Source of the DNA: Pseudomonadota bacterium
GTDB taxonomy: Bacteria > Pseudomonadota > Gammaproteobacteria > UBA5335
Reading direction: 5' to 3'
DNA: 37,181 nucleotides
NCBI GenBank assembly: GCA_021767745.1
Contig: JAASSS010000004.1
Span: 1-37,181 of the forward strand
In this document: positions 1 to 7,522 of the stretch, piece after piece
Layout of the letters: each line of letters starts with the position of its first letter
How positions within the stretch are numbered: position 1 is the stretch's first letter
The notes under the pieces: model-generated
Told to the model about the DNA's origin: nothing
Seen by the model: only the letters and a program-made list of their open reading frames with translations
Database searches by the model: none
Made by a program: the position numbers and the translations under genes

Positions 1-261
1 CAGCGGCTGGCCATCGTGGTCGATCCCATGCTCGCCACCGGCCATTCGGCCATCGCCGCCATCGACCGCCTGAAGGCCCGCGGCGCCGGGCCGCTGCGTT
101 TCCTGTGCCTGCTGGCCGCACCGGAGGGCGTCGCCGCGTTGCAGGCTGCGCACCCGGAAGTGCCGATCTACACCGCTGCCATCGACGAGGGGCTGGACGA
201 GCATGCCTACATCGTCCCGGGCCTCGGCGATGCCGGCGATCGCATGTACGGTACCCGCTAG
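1..261 (+). CDS. upp: Uracil phosphoribosyltransferase, C-terminal part (5' end outside window)
   Basis: The frame is open from the first base, so only the last 86 residues are present. The enzyme converts uracil and PRPP to UMP in pyrimidine salvage in the cytoplasm. Visible family signatures are the PRPP-binding loop [11 protein letters not shown], where His replaces the more usual second Gly, then [11 protein letters not shown], and the uracil-binding C-terminal segment [17 protein letters not shown], which ends at the family's normal terminus. The stop is TAG. No uracil permease gene follows; the next gene is a small acetyltransferase-like protein on the same strand 95 bases on. Family identification is firm; nothing can be said about its start or promoter. 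Confidence 0.95.
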   Translation, partial: QRLAIVVDPMLATGHSAIAAIDRLKARGAGPLRFLCLLAAPEGVAALQAAHPEVPIYTAAIDEGLDEHAYIVPGLGDAGDRMYGTR

Positions 262-356
262 CGGCCGCGGACCGCCGCGCCGGGCGGCGCCGATCCGGGG
301 CCAAAAGCCATCGCCCGGCAGCCACGGCGGCCCGGGCCACTACCTCAGGAGCGGAT

Positions 357-641
357 ATGGCCGAGTTCCCGATCGAGCGCGAGGAGCAGGGCGAGGGCGG
401 GCGCTACCACGCCTGCATCGACGGCCACGAGGTGGAGATGACCTATCGGCTGGCTGACGCCAGCACGATGGTGATCGACCACACCTTCGTGGCGCCAGCG
501 CTGCGCGGCCGGCAGGTCGGCGAGGCGCTGGTGGCCCGGAGCGTGGCCGATGCCCGGCGGGAGGGTCGGCGCATCGTGCCGGTCTGCAGCTTCGTCAAGG
601 CGCAGCTCGCGCGCCATCGCGACTGGCAGGACGTGCTCTAG
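357..641 (+). CDS. Small GNAT-like N-acetyltransferase (YjdJ/COG2388 type)
   Basis: A 94-residue protein whose start is fixed by AGGAG at 347-351, five bases before the ATG; longer in-frame starts would run into upp in another frame. It resembles the minimal GNAT fold of the YjdJ/COG2388 group: a beta-rich N-terminus (MTYRLADASTMVIDHTFV), then the acetyl-CoA pyrophosphate loop VAPALRGRQVGEALV at about residues 43-57, and a C-terminal VPVCSFVKAQLARH segment typical of these small proteins. In that family the substrate is generally unknown, so no reaction is assigned. It is convergent with the glycosidase gene on the other strand: the TAG stop at 639-641 overlaps that gene's last codon, at 638-640, by two bases. 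Confidence 0.8.
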   Translation: MAEFPIEREEQGEGGRYHACIDGHEVEMTYRLADASTMVIDHTFVAPALRGRQVGEALVARSVADARREGRRIVPVCSFVKAQLARHRDWQDVL

Positions 642-2689
642 CCGGCCCGGCCCCGGGGCCGGCGGCGCAGCACCACCTGCAGTCGGCCGGCCTGCAGCGC
701 GCGCAGCTGCAGGCACTGACCGTCGGCGCGCAGCGCTTCCTGTCCCGGTGCCTCCAGCGAATAGCCGTGGGGAAAGTGCCGGGCCGGCACGTGGATCTCG
801 CTCGGCGCGGGCAGCGCCGGATCGGCGTCGAAGGCGAGCGTGAACTCGCCCCGCCGCCGGTCGAAGTGCATGCCGGCGAGCCGGCCCTGCACGGCGCGCG
901 GGTAGGGCCGCACGAAGCCGTCCACGGCGCGGCCGCCGCTGTCCGGGTCGGTCGGATCGTGCTGCTGGTCGCGCGAGAAGATGCTCAGATCTTCCTGATT
1001 CCAGCCGTCGCCGATCGCCGGATCGTTTCGGTTGCTGGCCGTGTAGTTCCACTGCGTGGCGCTGAGCAGCAGGTCATCGAGCGCCTCGTAACAGATCTCC
1101 AGCGCGCGCACGTGCCGCCGCCACACGCGGGCATCGCCCGGGTGGCGGGCATCGTCGCGATAGGCGCGCCCACCGGCGAGATCGAAGGGCAGGCCGAACT
1201 CGCCGATCAGGGTCGCGCAGCCCGCCGGCCGACCGGCCGCGACGATCTCCTGCAGCCGCTCGCGATAGTTCGCCAGGTGCGCCTGCCGCCCCGCCAGCAG
1301 CCGGCCACGTTCCAGGTCGACGCCCAGCGGGTACAGGTGGCGCTTGAGCAGCAGGGTGGTGATGTCGTAGCAGTGCCCGGCGTTGACCGTCGCGGCCGGC
1401 AGGTGCCGGGGGAAGGCCCGTGCCGGATCGCCGGCCAGCAGGTCCGGCTCGGCGAAGATCAGCCAGTCCGGATTGTGGCGGCGCAGATTGGCTGCGCCTG
1501 CTGCGTAGAAGGGGGCGAGGTAATCCTCGGTGAAGTCCACCTGCCGGCCGTGGCGCTGGCGGAAGTAATCCTCCTGCAGCGCCTCGGCCTCGGCGCCGTT
1601 GCGCCGCCAGGCGCCGGCGGCGGCGAAGGGATCGGCGGCGCCATCGCGCCAGATCGAGACGCCTTCGGGATTCATCTGCCGGGTGCCGGTAGTCACCACG
1701 CCGCGGCGCAGCACCGAGATGGCCATCATCGGTACTGCGCGCGGCAGACCGCTGCCGGCCGCCAGGCAGTCGAGCGGTGACCAGGCCGGGCCGGGCAGCA
1801 CCGGGCGCGGATCCTCGGCCGTCGCGGCGGTGTGGCGATGCGAGAGCGGCCGACCGATCCAGCCGGCGTTGGGCTCGTTCAGCAGGTCGAAGCCGATGAC
1901 GTGCCCCAGGCCGGCGAGCCGTCCGGCCAGTGCCGCCTGGGCGCCGAAGAAGTGCTGCTGCAGGTAGTCCTGCACGTTGCGCCCCTCGATCGTGAACTGC
2001 GGGGCGAAGTCGCGGCCGCCGAAGAACAGCGTCCAGAGGATGCCGTTGGCCGCCAGGCCGTAGTTGCTCGGCCAGCTCATCTGCGGGTAGTTGTCCGGCT
2101 GGCGCGGGCGTGGATCGGCGTAGTCGTACTCGTGCTGCATGACGAAGGCGGCGCCGGCGGCGGCCAGCCGGGTATGGTCGAGCCCGACCGCCGCCAGCGT
2201 CCAGCCCGGTGCGCCGTCGCCGCCCGTCAGCCGGCTCCAGACGTCCTGGTGGAAGTCGACGTAGACGTACAGGCCGAAGTGCCCGGCCCGTGCGCACAGC
2301 TCCGTGAAGTAGTCGAGATAGGCGGTGTCGTACTGGCCCGGGCCGGCATGCTCGATCGCTTCCCAGCTCGTCAGCAGGCGCAGGCAGTTGAAGCCCCAGT
2401 GCCGCAGGCGGCCGAAATGCTCGTCCGCCTCGCCGAGCGGGAACGGGCGGCCGATGAAGCTGACGCTGCGGTGATCGGTGAAGCGGCTCGGCACATGGGT
2501 GCCGCCGTTCGGGTAGGGCAGCTTGCAGTCGCCGCCGAGGTTCACGCCGCGCAGCAGCACCTCCCGGCCACTGGTGTCGAGGAAGCGCCCCGCCTCGATG
2601 TGCAGCGGGCCGGGCGGACAGCTGCCGAGCATCCCGGCGCTCTCGGCGCGCCTGGAAGGCGGGGCGTGTTGCGGATCAGGCGTGACCAT
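638..2689 (-). CDS. GH5 family beta-glucosidase, glucosylceramidase/steryl-glucosidase-like
   Basis: A 683-residue glycoside hydrolase family 5 protein. The N-terminal barrel opening (RGVNLGGDCKLPYPNGG), WGFNCLRLLTSWEAIE and YVDFHQDVWSR match the endoglycosylceramidase/EGCrP branch (GH5_12 in my judgement). The acid/base is probably E272 in FDLLNEP and the nucleophile E497 in LIGEFG, both in canonical context. The last ~90 residues look like a C-terminal beta-sandwich. No signal peptide is visible, so it is predicted cytoplasmic. Characterised fungal relatives remove glucose from glucosylceramide or sterol glucosides; the substrate here is unknown. The ATG at 2689 is chosen because it falls 52 bases after the upstream gene; ATG at 2632 is an alternative. 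It is probably cotranscribed with the Pat-like gene. A plain endoglucanase is less likely given the long family-specific insertions. Confidence 0.85.
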   Translation of the reverse strand: MVTPDPQHAPPSRRAESAGMLGSCPPGPLHIEAGRFLDTSGREVLLRGVNLGGDCKLPYPNGGTHVPSRFTDHRSVSFIGRPFPLGEADEHFGRLRHWGFNCLRLLTSWEAIEHAGPGQYDTAYLDYFTELCARAGHFGLYVYVDFHQDVWSRLTGGDGAPGWTLAAVGLDHTRLAAAGAAFVMQHEYDYADPRPRQPDNYPQMSWPSNYGLAANGILWTLFFGGRDFAPQFTIEGRNVQDYLQQHFFGAQAALAGRLAGLGHVIGFDLLNEPNAGWIGRPLSHRHTAATAEDPRPVLPGPAWSPLDCLAAGSGLPRAVPMMAISVLRRGVVTTGTRQMNPEGVSIWRDGAADPFAAAGAWRRNGAEAEALQEDYFRQRHGRQVDFTEDYLAPFYAAGAANLRRHNPDWLIFAEPDLLAGDPARAFPRHLPAATVNAGHCYDITTLLLKRHLYPLGVDLERGRLLAGRQAHLANYRERLQEIVAAGRPAGCATLIGEFGLPFDLAGGRAYRDDARHPGDARVWRRHVRALEICYEALDDLLLSATQWNYTASNRNDPAIGDGWNQEDLSIFSRDQQHDPTDPDSGGRAVDGFVRPYPRAVQGRLAGMHFDRRRGEFTLAFDADPALPAPSEIHVPARHFPHGYSLEAPGQEALRADGQCLQLRALQAGRLQVVLRRRPRGRAG

Positions 2690-2741
2690 GCCTGTCAGAT
2701 CGGCCGATCGGGCGGCGGCTGCACCGTCGGCAGCCCCGGCC

Positions 2742-5423
2742 TTATGCGGCCTCGAGCATGAGGGTGGCACGCATGATCGATGCGCCCTCGGGGGAGGTTC
2801 TGATCGTGAAGCCCAAGTCCCGGCAGATGCGCAGCATCGGCCGGTTCTGCGCCAGGATCTCGCCATAGATCTCGCGATAGTCCCGACTGCGGGTGTAGTC
2901 GATGATCGCGCGCATCAGCCGGGTGCCGAGGCCCTGGCCGGCGTAATCGTGGCGCACGGAGATGCCGAATTCGGCGCGTTCGTTGTTGGGGTCGCCGGCG
3001 ATGCGGGCGCCACCGACGATCTCCGCCTGCCCGGGCGGCTTGCGCTCGGCGATCACCAGCGCCATCTCCCGGTCGTAGTCGATCTGCGACATGCGCGCGG
3101 CGAGCTGATGCGGGAACTTCGGCATCGGCGAGAAGAAGCGCATGTAGCGTTCCTCGTCGGTGAGCGACTCGAACAGCCGCACCAGCGCCGGCTCGTCCTC
3201 CGGCTGGATCGGCCGCAGCAGCATCTCCTGGCCGTCGCCGAGCTTGAACGGCCGCTCGAGCTCCTGTGGATAGGGGCGGATGGCGAAGCGGGTGCCCGGC
3301 GCCGGTGGGCCGATGCGCACGCGCGCATCCAGCGCCAGCACGCCGCGCTCGTCCGCCAGCAGCGGGTTGATCTCGATCTCCTGCACCACGTCCTGGTCGG
3401 CGACCAGTTGGGCGAGCTTGATCAGCGTCAGCGCGATGGCGTCGCGGTGGGTGCGTGGCAGGCCGGGGGCGCCGTCCAGCAGCTGGCTGACGCGGGTGCG
3501 ATCGATCAGCGAGCAGGCGAGGGTCATGTTCAGCGGCGGCAGCTCGAAGGCGGTGTCCTTGACCAGCTCCACCGTGGTGCCGCCCTGGCCGAACAGGACC
3601 ACCGGGCCGAAGGTGGGATCGTGACTGACGCCGCAGATGAGCTCGTGTGCGTGCGCCCGGCGCACCATGGGCTGGACGATGAAGCCGCTCAGCCGCGCCG
3701 TGGGCATCTTCGCCGTCAGCCGCTGGTGCATGGCCTCGGCCGCCTCGCGTACCGCGGCCGGGGTCTGCAGGTTCAGTGCCGCGCCACCCACGGCGCTCTT
3801 GTGGACGATGTCCGGCGAGACGATCTTCAGCGCATAGGGTGCCGGCAGCCGTTCGGCCTGCCGCGCCGCGGCCTCGGCGTCGGTGGCCGGCAGCGTCTCC
3901 ACGCACGGGATCTGATAGTGGCCGAGCAGCGCTGCGGTGGCGGTCGGGTCGAGCCAGGCGCCGCCAGCCTCCAGCGCCTCCCGCAGCAGCCGGCGGGCTG
4001 GCGCCGCGGCCGGCAGGAAGTGCTCGGGCAGCGAGGCCGGCGTCTCCAGCAGCAGGCGCTGGTTGCGGCGGAAATTGACCATGTGCACGAACGCCCGCAC
4101 CAGCTGGTCGGGCGTCTCGTAGGTCGGGATGTGATGCTCGGCGAACAGGCGCCGCGCCGGCCCGGCGGCGTCGATGCCGAGCCAGTTGGTCAGCACCGGC
4201 CGGCGGCTGTTGCCGATGGCATCGATCACCGCCTGGGCCGCATCCAGGCCGGTCGTGACCGCGATCGGGCAGTTGAACACGGCCACCGCGTCCACCTCGC
4301 GCGCCTTGATCAGCACCTCCATGGCCGCCCGGTAGCGCGCCGGCGGCGCATCGCCGAGGATGTCCACCGGGTTGTCGACCGTGCACAACGGCGTCAGCCG
4401 TTCGGCCAGGGCCTGGCGGGTCGCCGGCTCCAGCGGCGCCGGCTGCCCGCCCACGCGCACCAGGTCGTCCACCGCCAGCACGCCGATGCCGCCGCCGTTG
4501 GTCAGCAGCGCCAGCCGATCGCCGAAAATGCGCGGGCTGTGGGCGAGCGTCTCCACGGCGTCGAACAGTTCGGTGAGCGAATCCACGCGCAGCATGCCGG
4601 CGCGGCGGAAGGCGGCATCGTAGACGGCATCGGCGCCGGCGAGATTGCCCGTGTGCGAGGCCACGGCCTGCGCCGCATGCGCGTTGCGCCCGCCCTTGAC
4701 CACGATCACCGGCTTGATGCGCGCGGCCGTGCGGGCGGCGGACATGAACTTGCGCGCGTGGCGGATGGACTCGACGTACATCAGCACGGCGCTGGTGTCG
4801 TGGTCCTGTGCCAGATAGTCCAGCAGGTCGCCGAAGTCGACATCGCTCATCGCGCCGAGCGAGATCAGGTGCGAGAAGCCGATGCGCCGCCCGTTCGCCC
4901 AGTCGATCACCGCCGTCATGATGGCGCCGGACTGCGAGATGAAGGCCAGTTTGCCGGGCAGCGCCATGCGGTGCACGAAGCTGGCGTTCAGCCCCACGCC
5001 GGGCACCACCACGCCCAGGCAGTTCGGGCCGATGATGCGCAGCAGATGCGGTTGGGCGGCCCGCAGCGCCTCGGCCTGCAGTTCGCTGCCGGCCTGATCC
5101 TGCAGTTCGCCGAAGCCGGCTGACAGCACCACCGCCGCCCGCGTCCCGCGGGCGCCGAGCTGGCTGAGGATGCCCGGCACGTCCGGCGCCGGCACCACCA
5201 CCACCGCCAGTTCCGGCGCCTCGGGCAGTTCGTCGATGCCGCGGTAGACATCCTGCGCCGGCACGGTCGCCAGACGCTGGTTCACCCGCATCAGGCGCCC
5301 GGTGTAGCCGCCGGTCTGCAGGTTGTGCGTCACCACGCCGCCGACCGAGCGCGGATCGCGGCTGGCGCCGATGATGGCGACCGAGCGGGGATGGAAGAAA
5401 TAGTCCAGATTGCGCGTCGTCAT
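2742..5423 (-). CDS. Pat/YfiQ-like protein: ADP-forming acyl-CoA ligase domains plus C-terminal GNAT acetyltransferase
   Basis: An 893-residue protein, close to E. coli PatZ (886). In order: CoA-binding Rossmann domain (~1-125, FHPRSVAIIGASRDPRSVGG), two succinyl-CoA-ligase-like domains (~150-460), ATP-grasp domain (~485-705, ALKIVSPDIVHKSAVGG and QEIEINPLLA), and GNAT domain (~730-890) with the acetyl-CoA loop HDYAGQGLGTRLM. PatZ homologues acetylate lysines, for example in acetyl-CoA synthetase. Unusually, the ligase part keeps the SHTGNLAG loop with His257, the phosphohistidine of active ADP-forming acyl-CoA synthetases, so it could still make acyl-CoA and ATP. The start at 5423 precedes the conserved FHPRSVA block by 10 residues; ATG at 5462 is possible, and neither has a strong ribosome binding site. 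The GH5 gene follows 52 bases downstream. Confidence 0.88.
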   Translation of the reverse strand: MTTRNLDYFFHPRSVAIIGASRDPRSVGGVVTHNLQTGGYTGRLMRVNQRLATVPAQDVYRGIDELPEAPELAVVVVPAPDVPGILSQLGARGTRAAVVLSAGFGELQDQAGSELQAEALRAAQPHLLRIIGPNCLGVVVPGVGLNASFVHRMALPGKLAFISQSGAIMTAVIDWANGRRIGFSHLISLGAMSDVDFGDLLDYLAQDHDTSAVLMYVESIRHARKFMSAARTAARIKPVIVVKGGRNAHAAQAVASHTGNLAGADAVYDAAFRRAGMLRVDSLTELFDAVETLAHSPRIFGDRLALLTNGGGIGVLAVDDLVRVGGQPAPLEPATRQALAERLTPLCTVDNPVDILGDAPPARYRAAMEVLIKAREVDAVAVFNCPIAVTTGLDAAQAVIDAIGNSRRPVLTNWLGIDAAGPARRLFAEHHIPTYETPDQLVRAFVHMVNFRRNQRLLLETPASLPEHFLPAAAPARRLLREALEAGGAWLDPTATAALLGHYQIPCVETLPATDAEAAARQAERLPAPYALKIVSPDIVHKSAVGGAALNLQTPAAVREAAEAMHQRLTAKMPTARLSGFIVQPMVRRAHAHELICGVSHDPTFGPVVLFGQGGTTVELVKDTAFELPPLNMTLACSLIDRTRVSQLLDGAPGLPRTHRDAIALTLIKLAQLVADQDVVQEIEINPLLADERGVLALDARVRIGPPAPGTRFAIRPYPQELERPFKLGDGQEMLLRPIQPEDEPALVRLFESLTDEERYMRFFSPMPKFPHQLAARMSQIDYDREMALVIAERKPPGQAEIVGGARIAGDPNNERAEFGISVRHDYAGQGLGTRLMRAIIDYTRSRDYREIYGEILAQNRPMLRICRDLGFTIRTSPEGASIMRATLMLEAA

Positions 5424-5541
5424 AGGGCCGGTCCGACAGCTGCGGCCTCTCACGCTGGCCATGGTGGCACGCCCTGTCAAGCGCCGGACGGCGTCCGTGC
5501 GCGCGGGGTTGACCGACATCAAGATGCCGAGCGCCGGTGCC

Positions 5542-5569
5542 CTTGAAACTGGCCCGGTGAGCCCTACCG
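5542..5569 (+). promoter_or_regulatory. Probable sigma32 (heat-shock) promoter of hsp20
   Basis: CTTGAAA at 5542-5548 is identical to the sigma32 -35 element. It is followed by a 13-base spacer and CCCTACCG at 5562-5569, a partial match to the -10 consensus CCCCATNT. The leader to the Hsp20 ATG would be about 65 bases. The downstream gene being a small heat-shock protein supports the reading. The -10 is imperfect. Confidence 0.5.
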
Positions 5570-5639
5570 ACGCAGGTGGAAACCTAGCCCGGCGCCGCCG
5601 GGGCATTACCGGTCTCACGCAGTGCAAAGGAGGTTCCAG

Positions 5640-6215
5640 ATGGCAGAGAAGGACACCGACATTCAGCTCTCGCGTCCGGCTGGGGAGCGCGATGGACGCG
5701 AGCGGGCGCTGGTGCGCGAACGGCGGCCGGCCTGGTTCTCGCCGCTCGCCGAATTCGAGCGCGACATGGAAAGCCTGCTGCCGCGCAGCATGCTGCCCTG
5801 GCGCGGCATGTCACGGCTGATGCCCGCCTTCAGCGAGGCATTGCGGCCGGTGGATGTGATCGAGCGGGACGACACCTTGATCGTGCGGGCCGAGGTGCCC
5901 GGCATCGAGCCGCAGGATCTCGATGTGGACGTGACCCGCGAGGTGGTGACCATCCGCGGGCAGCACCGGGAGGAGGCTCGCGAGTCGCAGGAGAACTACC
6001 TGCGCTCGGAGATCTCTCACAGCGAGATCCACCGGCGCATCGAACTGCCCGTGCCGGTCGATCCGGACCGGGCGAGTGCCCGCTGCGAGCACGGCGTGCT
6101 GGAGATCACGCTGCCCAAGGTCGAGGCCGCCCGGCCCCGGCGTCTGAACCTCGGTCAGGCCGATTCGCCGCCGCCGTCGGGTGAAGGCGCCGCTGGCGAG
6201 CGCGCGGGGGGCTGA
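5640..6215 (+). CDS. Small heat-shock protein, Hsp20/alpha-crystallin family
   Basis: A 191-residue ATP-independent holdase chaperone. The start is set by a near-perfect AAAGGAGG at 5626-5633 seven bases before ATG. The alpha-crystallin domain spans about residues 68-172: RPVDVIERDDTLIVRAEVPG, EVVTIRGQHREE, and the family hallmark HGVLEITLPK at 151-160. An LNL near residue 170 may serve as the C-terminal IxI-type anchoring motif for oligomers. The N-terminal arm (AWFSPLAEFERDMESLLP) resembles the class that binds unfolded clients, and a Gly/Pro-rich tail of about 20 residues extends beyond the IxI position. Expression is probably heat induced from the promoter just upstream. It is a single gene; the alcohol dehydrogenase follows 104 bases later. 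Confidence 0.95.
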   Translation: MAEKDTDIQLSRPAGERDGRERALVRERRPAWFSPLAEFERDMESLLPRSMLPWRGMSRLMPAFSEALRPVDVIERDDTLIVRAEVPGIEPQDLDVDVTREVVTIRGQHREEARESQENYLRSEISHSEIHRRIELPVPVDPDRASARCEHGVLEITLPKVEAARPRRLNLGQADSPPPSGEGAAGERAGG

Positions 6216-6259
6216 GCCATCGGCGGGGCGGCGCCGGCCACGCCGGCCCGCCTGCCGCG

Positions 6260-6281
6260 GCCGGCCCTCGCATCGGCCGGC
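6260..6281 (+). terminator. GC-rich hairpin after hsp20 (possible transcription end)
   Basis: Arms GCCGGCC (6260-6266) and GGCCGGC (6275-6281) pair perfectly over 7 bases with an 8-base loop, 45 bases after the hsp20 stop. There is no T-run, so it is not a standard intrinsic terminator, and such stems occur by chance in DNA this GC-rich. Confidence 0.2.
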
Positions 6282-6319
6282 GGGGCCGGCGAGTGGCTGC
6301 GCCGAGCCGGAAGGAGACG

Positions 6320-7354
6320 ATGAGCGGTACCGGCCGCCCCCACGGCATGCAGGCGATGGTGCTGACGGCGCCGCGCCGCCCGCTTAGCCTGCAACATCTG
6401 CCGATCCCGGTGCCGGCACCCGGCCAGGTTCGCCTGCGGGTGCTGGCCTGCGCCGTCTGCCGCACCGATCTGCACGTCATCGACGGGGACCTGCCCGATC
6501 CCGCGCTGCCGCTGGTGCCGGGACACGAAGTCGTAGGCCTGATCGATGCCGTGGGCGAGGGAGTGACGCTCGCGGTGGGTCAGCGGGTGGGGGTGCCCTG
6601 GCTCGGCTGGACCTGTGGCACCTGCGCCTATTGCCGGGCCGATGCGGAGAATCTCTGTCCCGCCGCGCGCTTCACCGGCTACACCCTGCCGGGCGGCTAC
6701 GCCGACTACCTGGTGGCCGACGCCCGCTACTGCTTCGTCCTGCCGGAGGGGCCGGATGCCGCCCATGCGGCGCCGCTGCTGTGCGCCGGGCTGATCGGCT
6801 ATCGGGCGCTGCGCCTGGCCGGCGTGGCGCAGCGGCTCGGCTTCTATGGCTTCGGTGCCGCCGCCCACCTGCTGACCCAACTCGCGCGCTGGCAGGGCCG
6901 GCAGATCTACGCCTTTACCCGCCCCGGCGATACATCGGCGCAGGCCTTCGCCCGCGAGCTCGGCGCCTGCTGGGCGGGCGACAGCACGCAGGCGCCGCCG
7001 CAGCCGCTGGATGCGGCCATCCTCTTCGCGCCAGTCGGCGCGCTCGTGCCGGCGGCGCTGGCAGCCGTGCGCCCCGGCGGCGCCGTGGTCTGCGCCGGCA
7101 TCCACATGAGCGAGATCCCGGCCTTTCCCTACCGCCTGCTCTGGCAGGAGCGCCAGCTGCGCTCGGTGGCGAATCTCACGCGGCGCGATGGCGAGGCGTT
7201 TCTGGCGCTGGCCTCGCAGGTGCCGGTGAGAAGCACCGTGACCTGCTATCCGCTTGCCGCTGCGAATCAGGCGCTGGAGGATCTGCGAACCGGTCGTCTG
7301 CACGGCGCCGCCGTGCTGCTGCCGACACCGGCCGGCCGCCCGGCCGCCTCGTGA
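6320..7354 (+). CDS. Zinc-dependent alcohol dehydrogenase family protein
   Basis: A 344-residue medium-chain dehydrogenase of the group annotated as zinc-binding alcohol dehydrogenase family (TIGR02822-like). Catalytic zinc ligands are expected at C47 (AVCRTDLH), H69-E70 (PGHEVVG) and C155 (LLCAG). The structural zinc lobe is intact with C99, C102, C105 and C113. The nucleotide loop reads YGFGAAAH instead of the classical GxGxxG with Leu, as is common in this subgroup. It should oxidise an alcohol or reduce an aldehyde with NAD(P); the natural substrate is unknown. The start at 6320 follows AAGGAG at 6311-6316 with short spacing (3 bases); ATG at 6347 is an alternative. It is transcribed in the same direction as hsp20, but a shared transcript is uncertain. 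Confidence 0.92.
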   Translation: MSGTGRPHGMQAMVLTAPRRPLSLQHLPIPVPAPGQVRLRVLACAVCRTDLHVIDGDLPDPALPLVPGHEVVGLIDAVGEGVTLAVGQRVGVPWLGWTCGTCAYCRADAENLCPAARFTGYTLPGGYADYLVADARYCFVLPEGPDAAHAAPLLCAGLIGYRALRLAGVAQRLGFYGFGAAAHLLTQLARWQGRQIYAFTRPGDTSAQAFARELGACWAGDSTQAPPQPLDAAILFAPVGALVPAALAAVRPGGAVVCAGIHMSEIPAFPYRLLWQERQLRSVANLTRRDGEAFLALASQVPVRSTVTCYPLAAANQALEDLRTGRLHGAAVLLPTPAGRPAAS

Positions 7355-7497
7355 GGCGCCCACCCGCCTGCGTGGCGCGATTTGCCCGGTGCGGCGAGGC
7401 GCCGGGGGCCGGGCTGCCGGCGGGACAGGAGATGGCGGCGGGCGAGGGCCCGCCAGTGGGGAGGCCACCTGCGCCCGCGGCGGCCTGGCCGGTCTTG

Positions 7498-7522
7498 CCC
7501 CCGCGCGCTCAGTGCGCGGGGG
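7498..7522 (-). terminator. Perfect 9-bp hairpin over the glk stop codon
   Basis: CCCCCGCGC (7498-7506) and GCGCGGGGG (7514-7522) pair perfectly around a 7-base loop that contains part of the glk stop codon. It lies between the convergent alcohol dehydrogenase and glk genes, where a bidirectional terminator would be expected, but neither side carries a T-run. It may act with Rho or protect mRNA 3' ends. Confidence 0.35.

Noticed and set aside
262-356. Inverted repeat CCGCC/GGCGG after upp as a terminator
   Set aside because: Only five base pairs, no T-run, and expected by chance at this GC content.
2523-5123. An 866-codon open frame on the plus strand opposite the Pat-like gene
   Set aside because: Arg/Gln/His-rich product with no recognisable domain; a by-product of high GC opposite a real, well-conserved gene.
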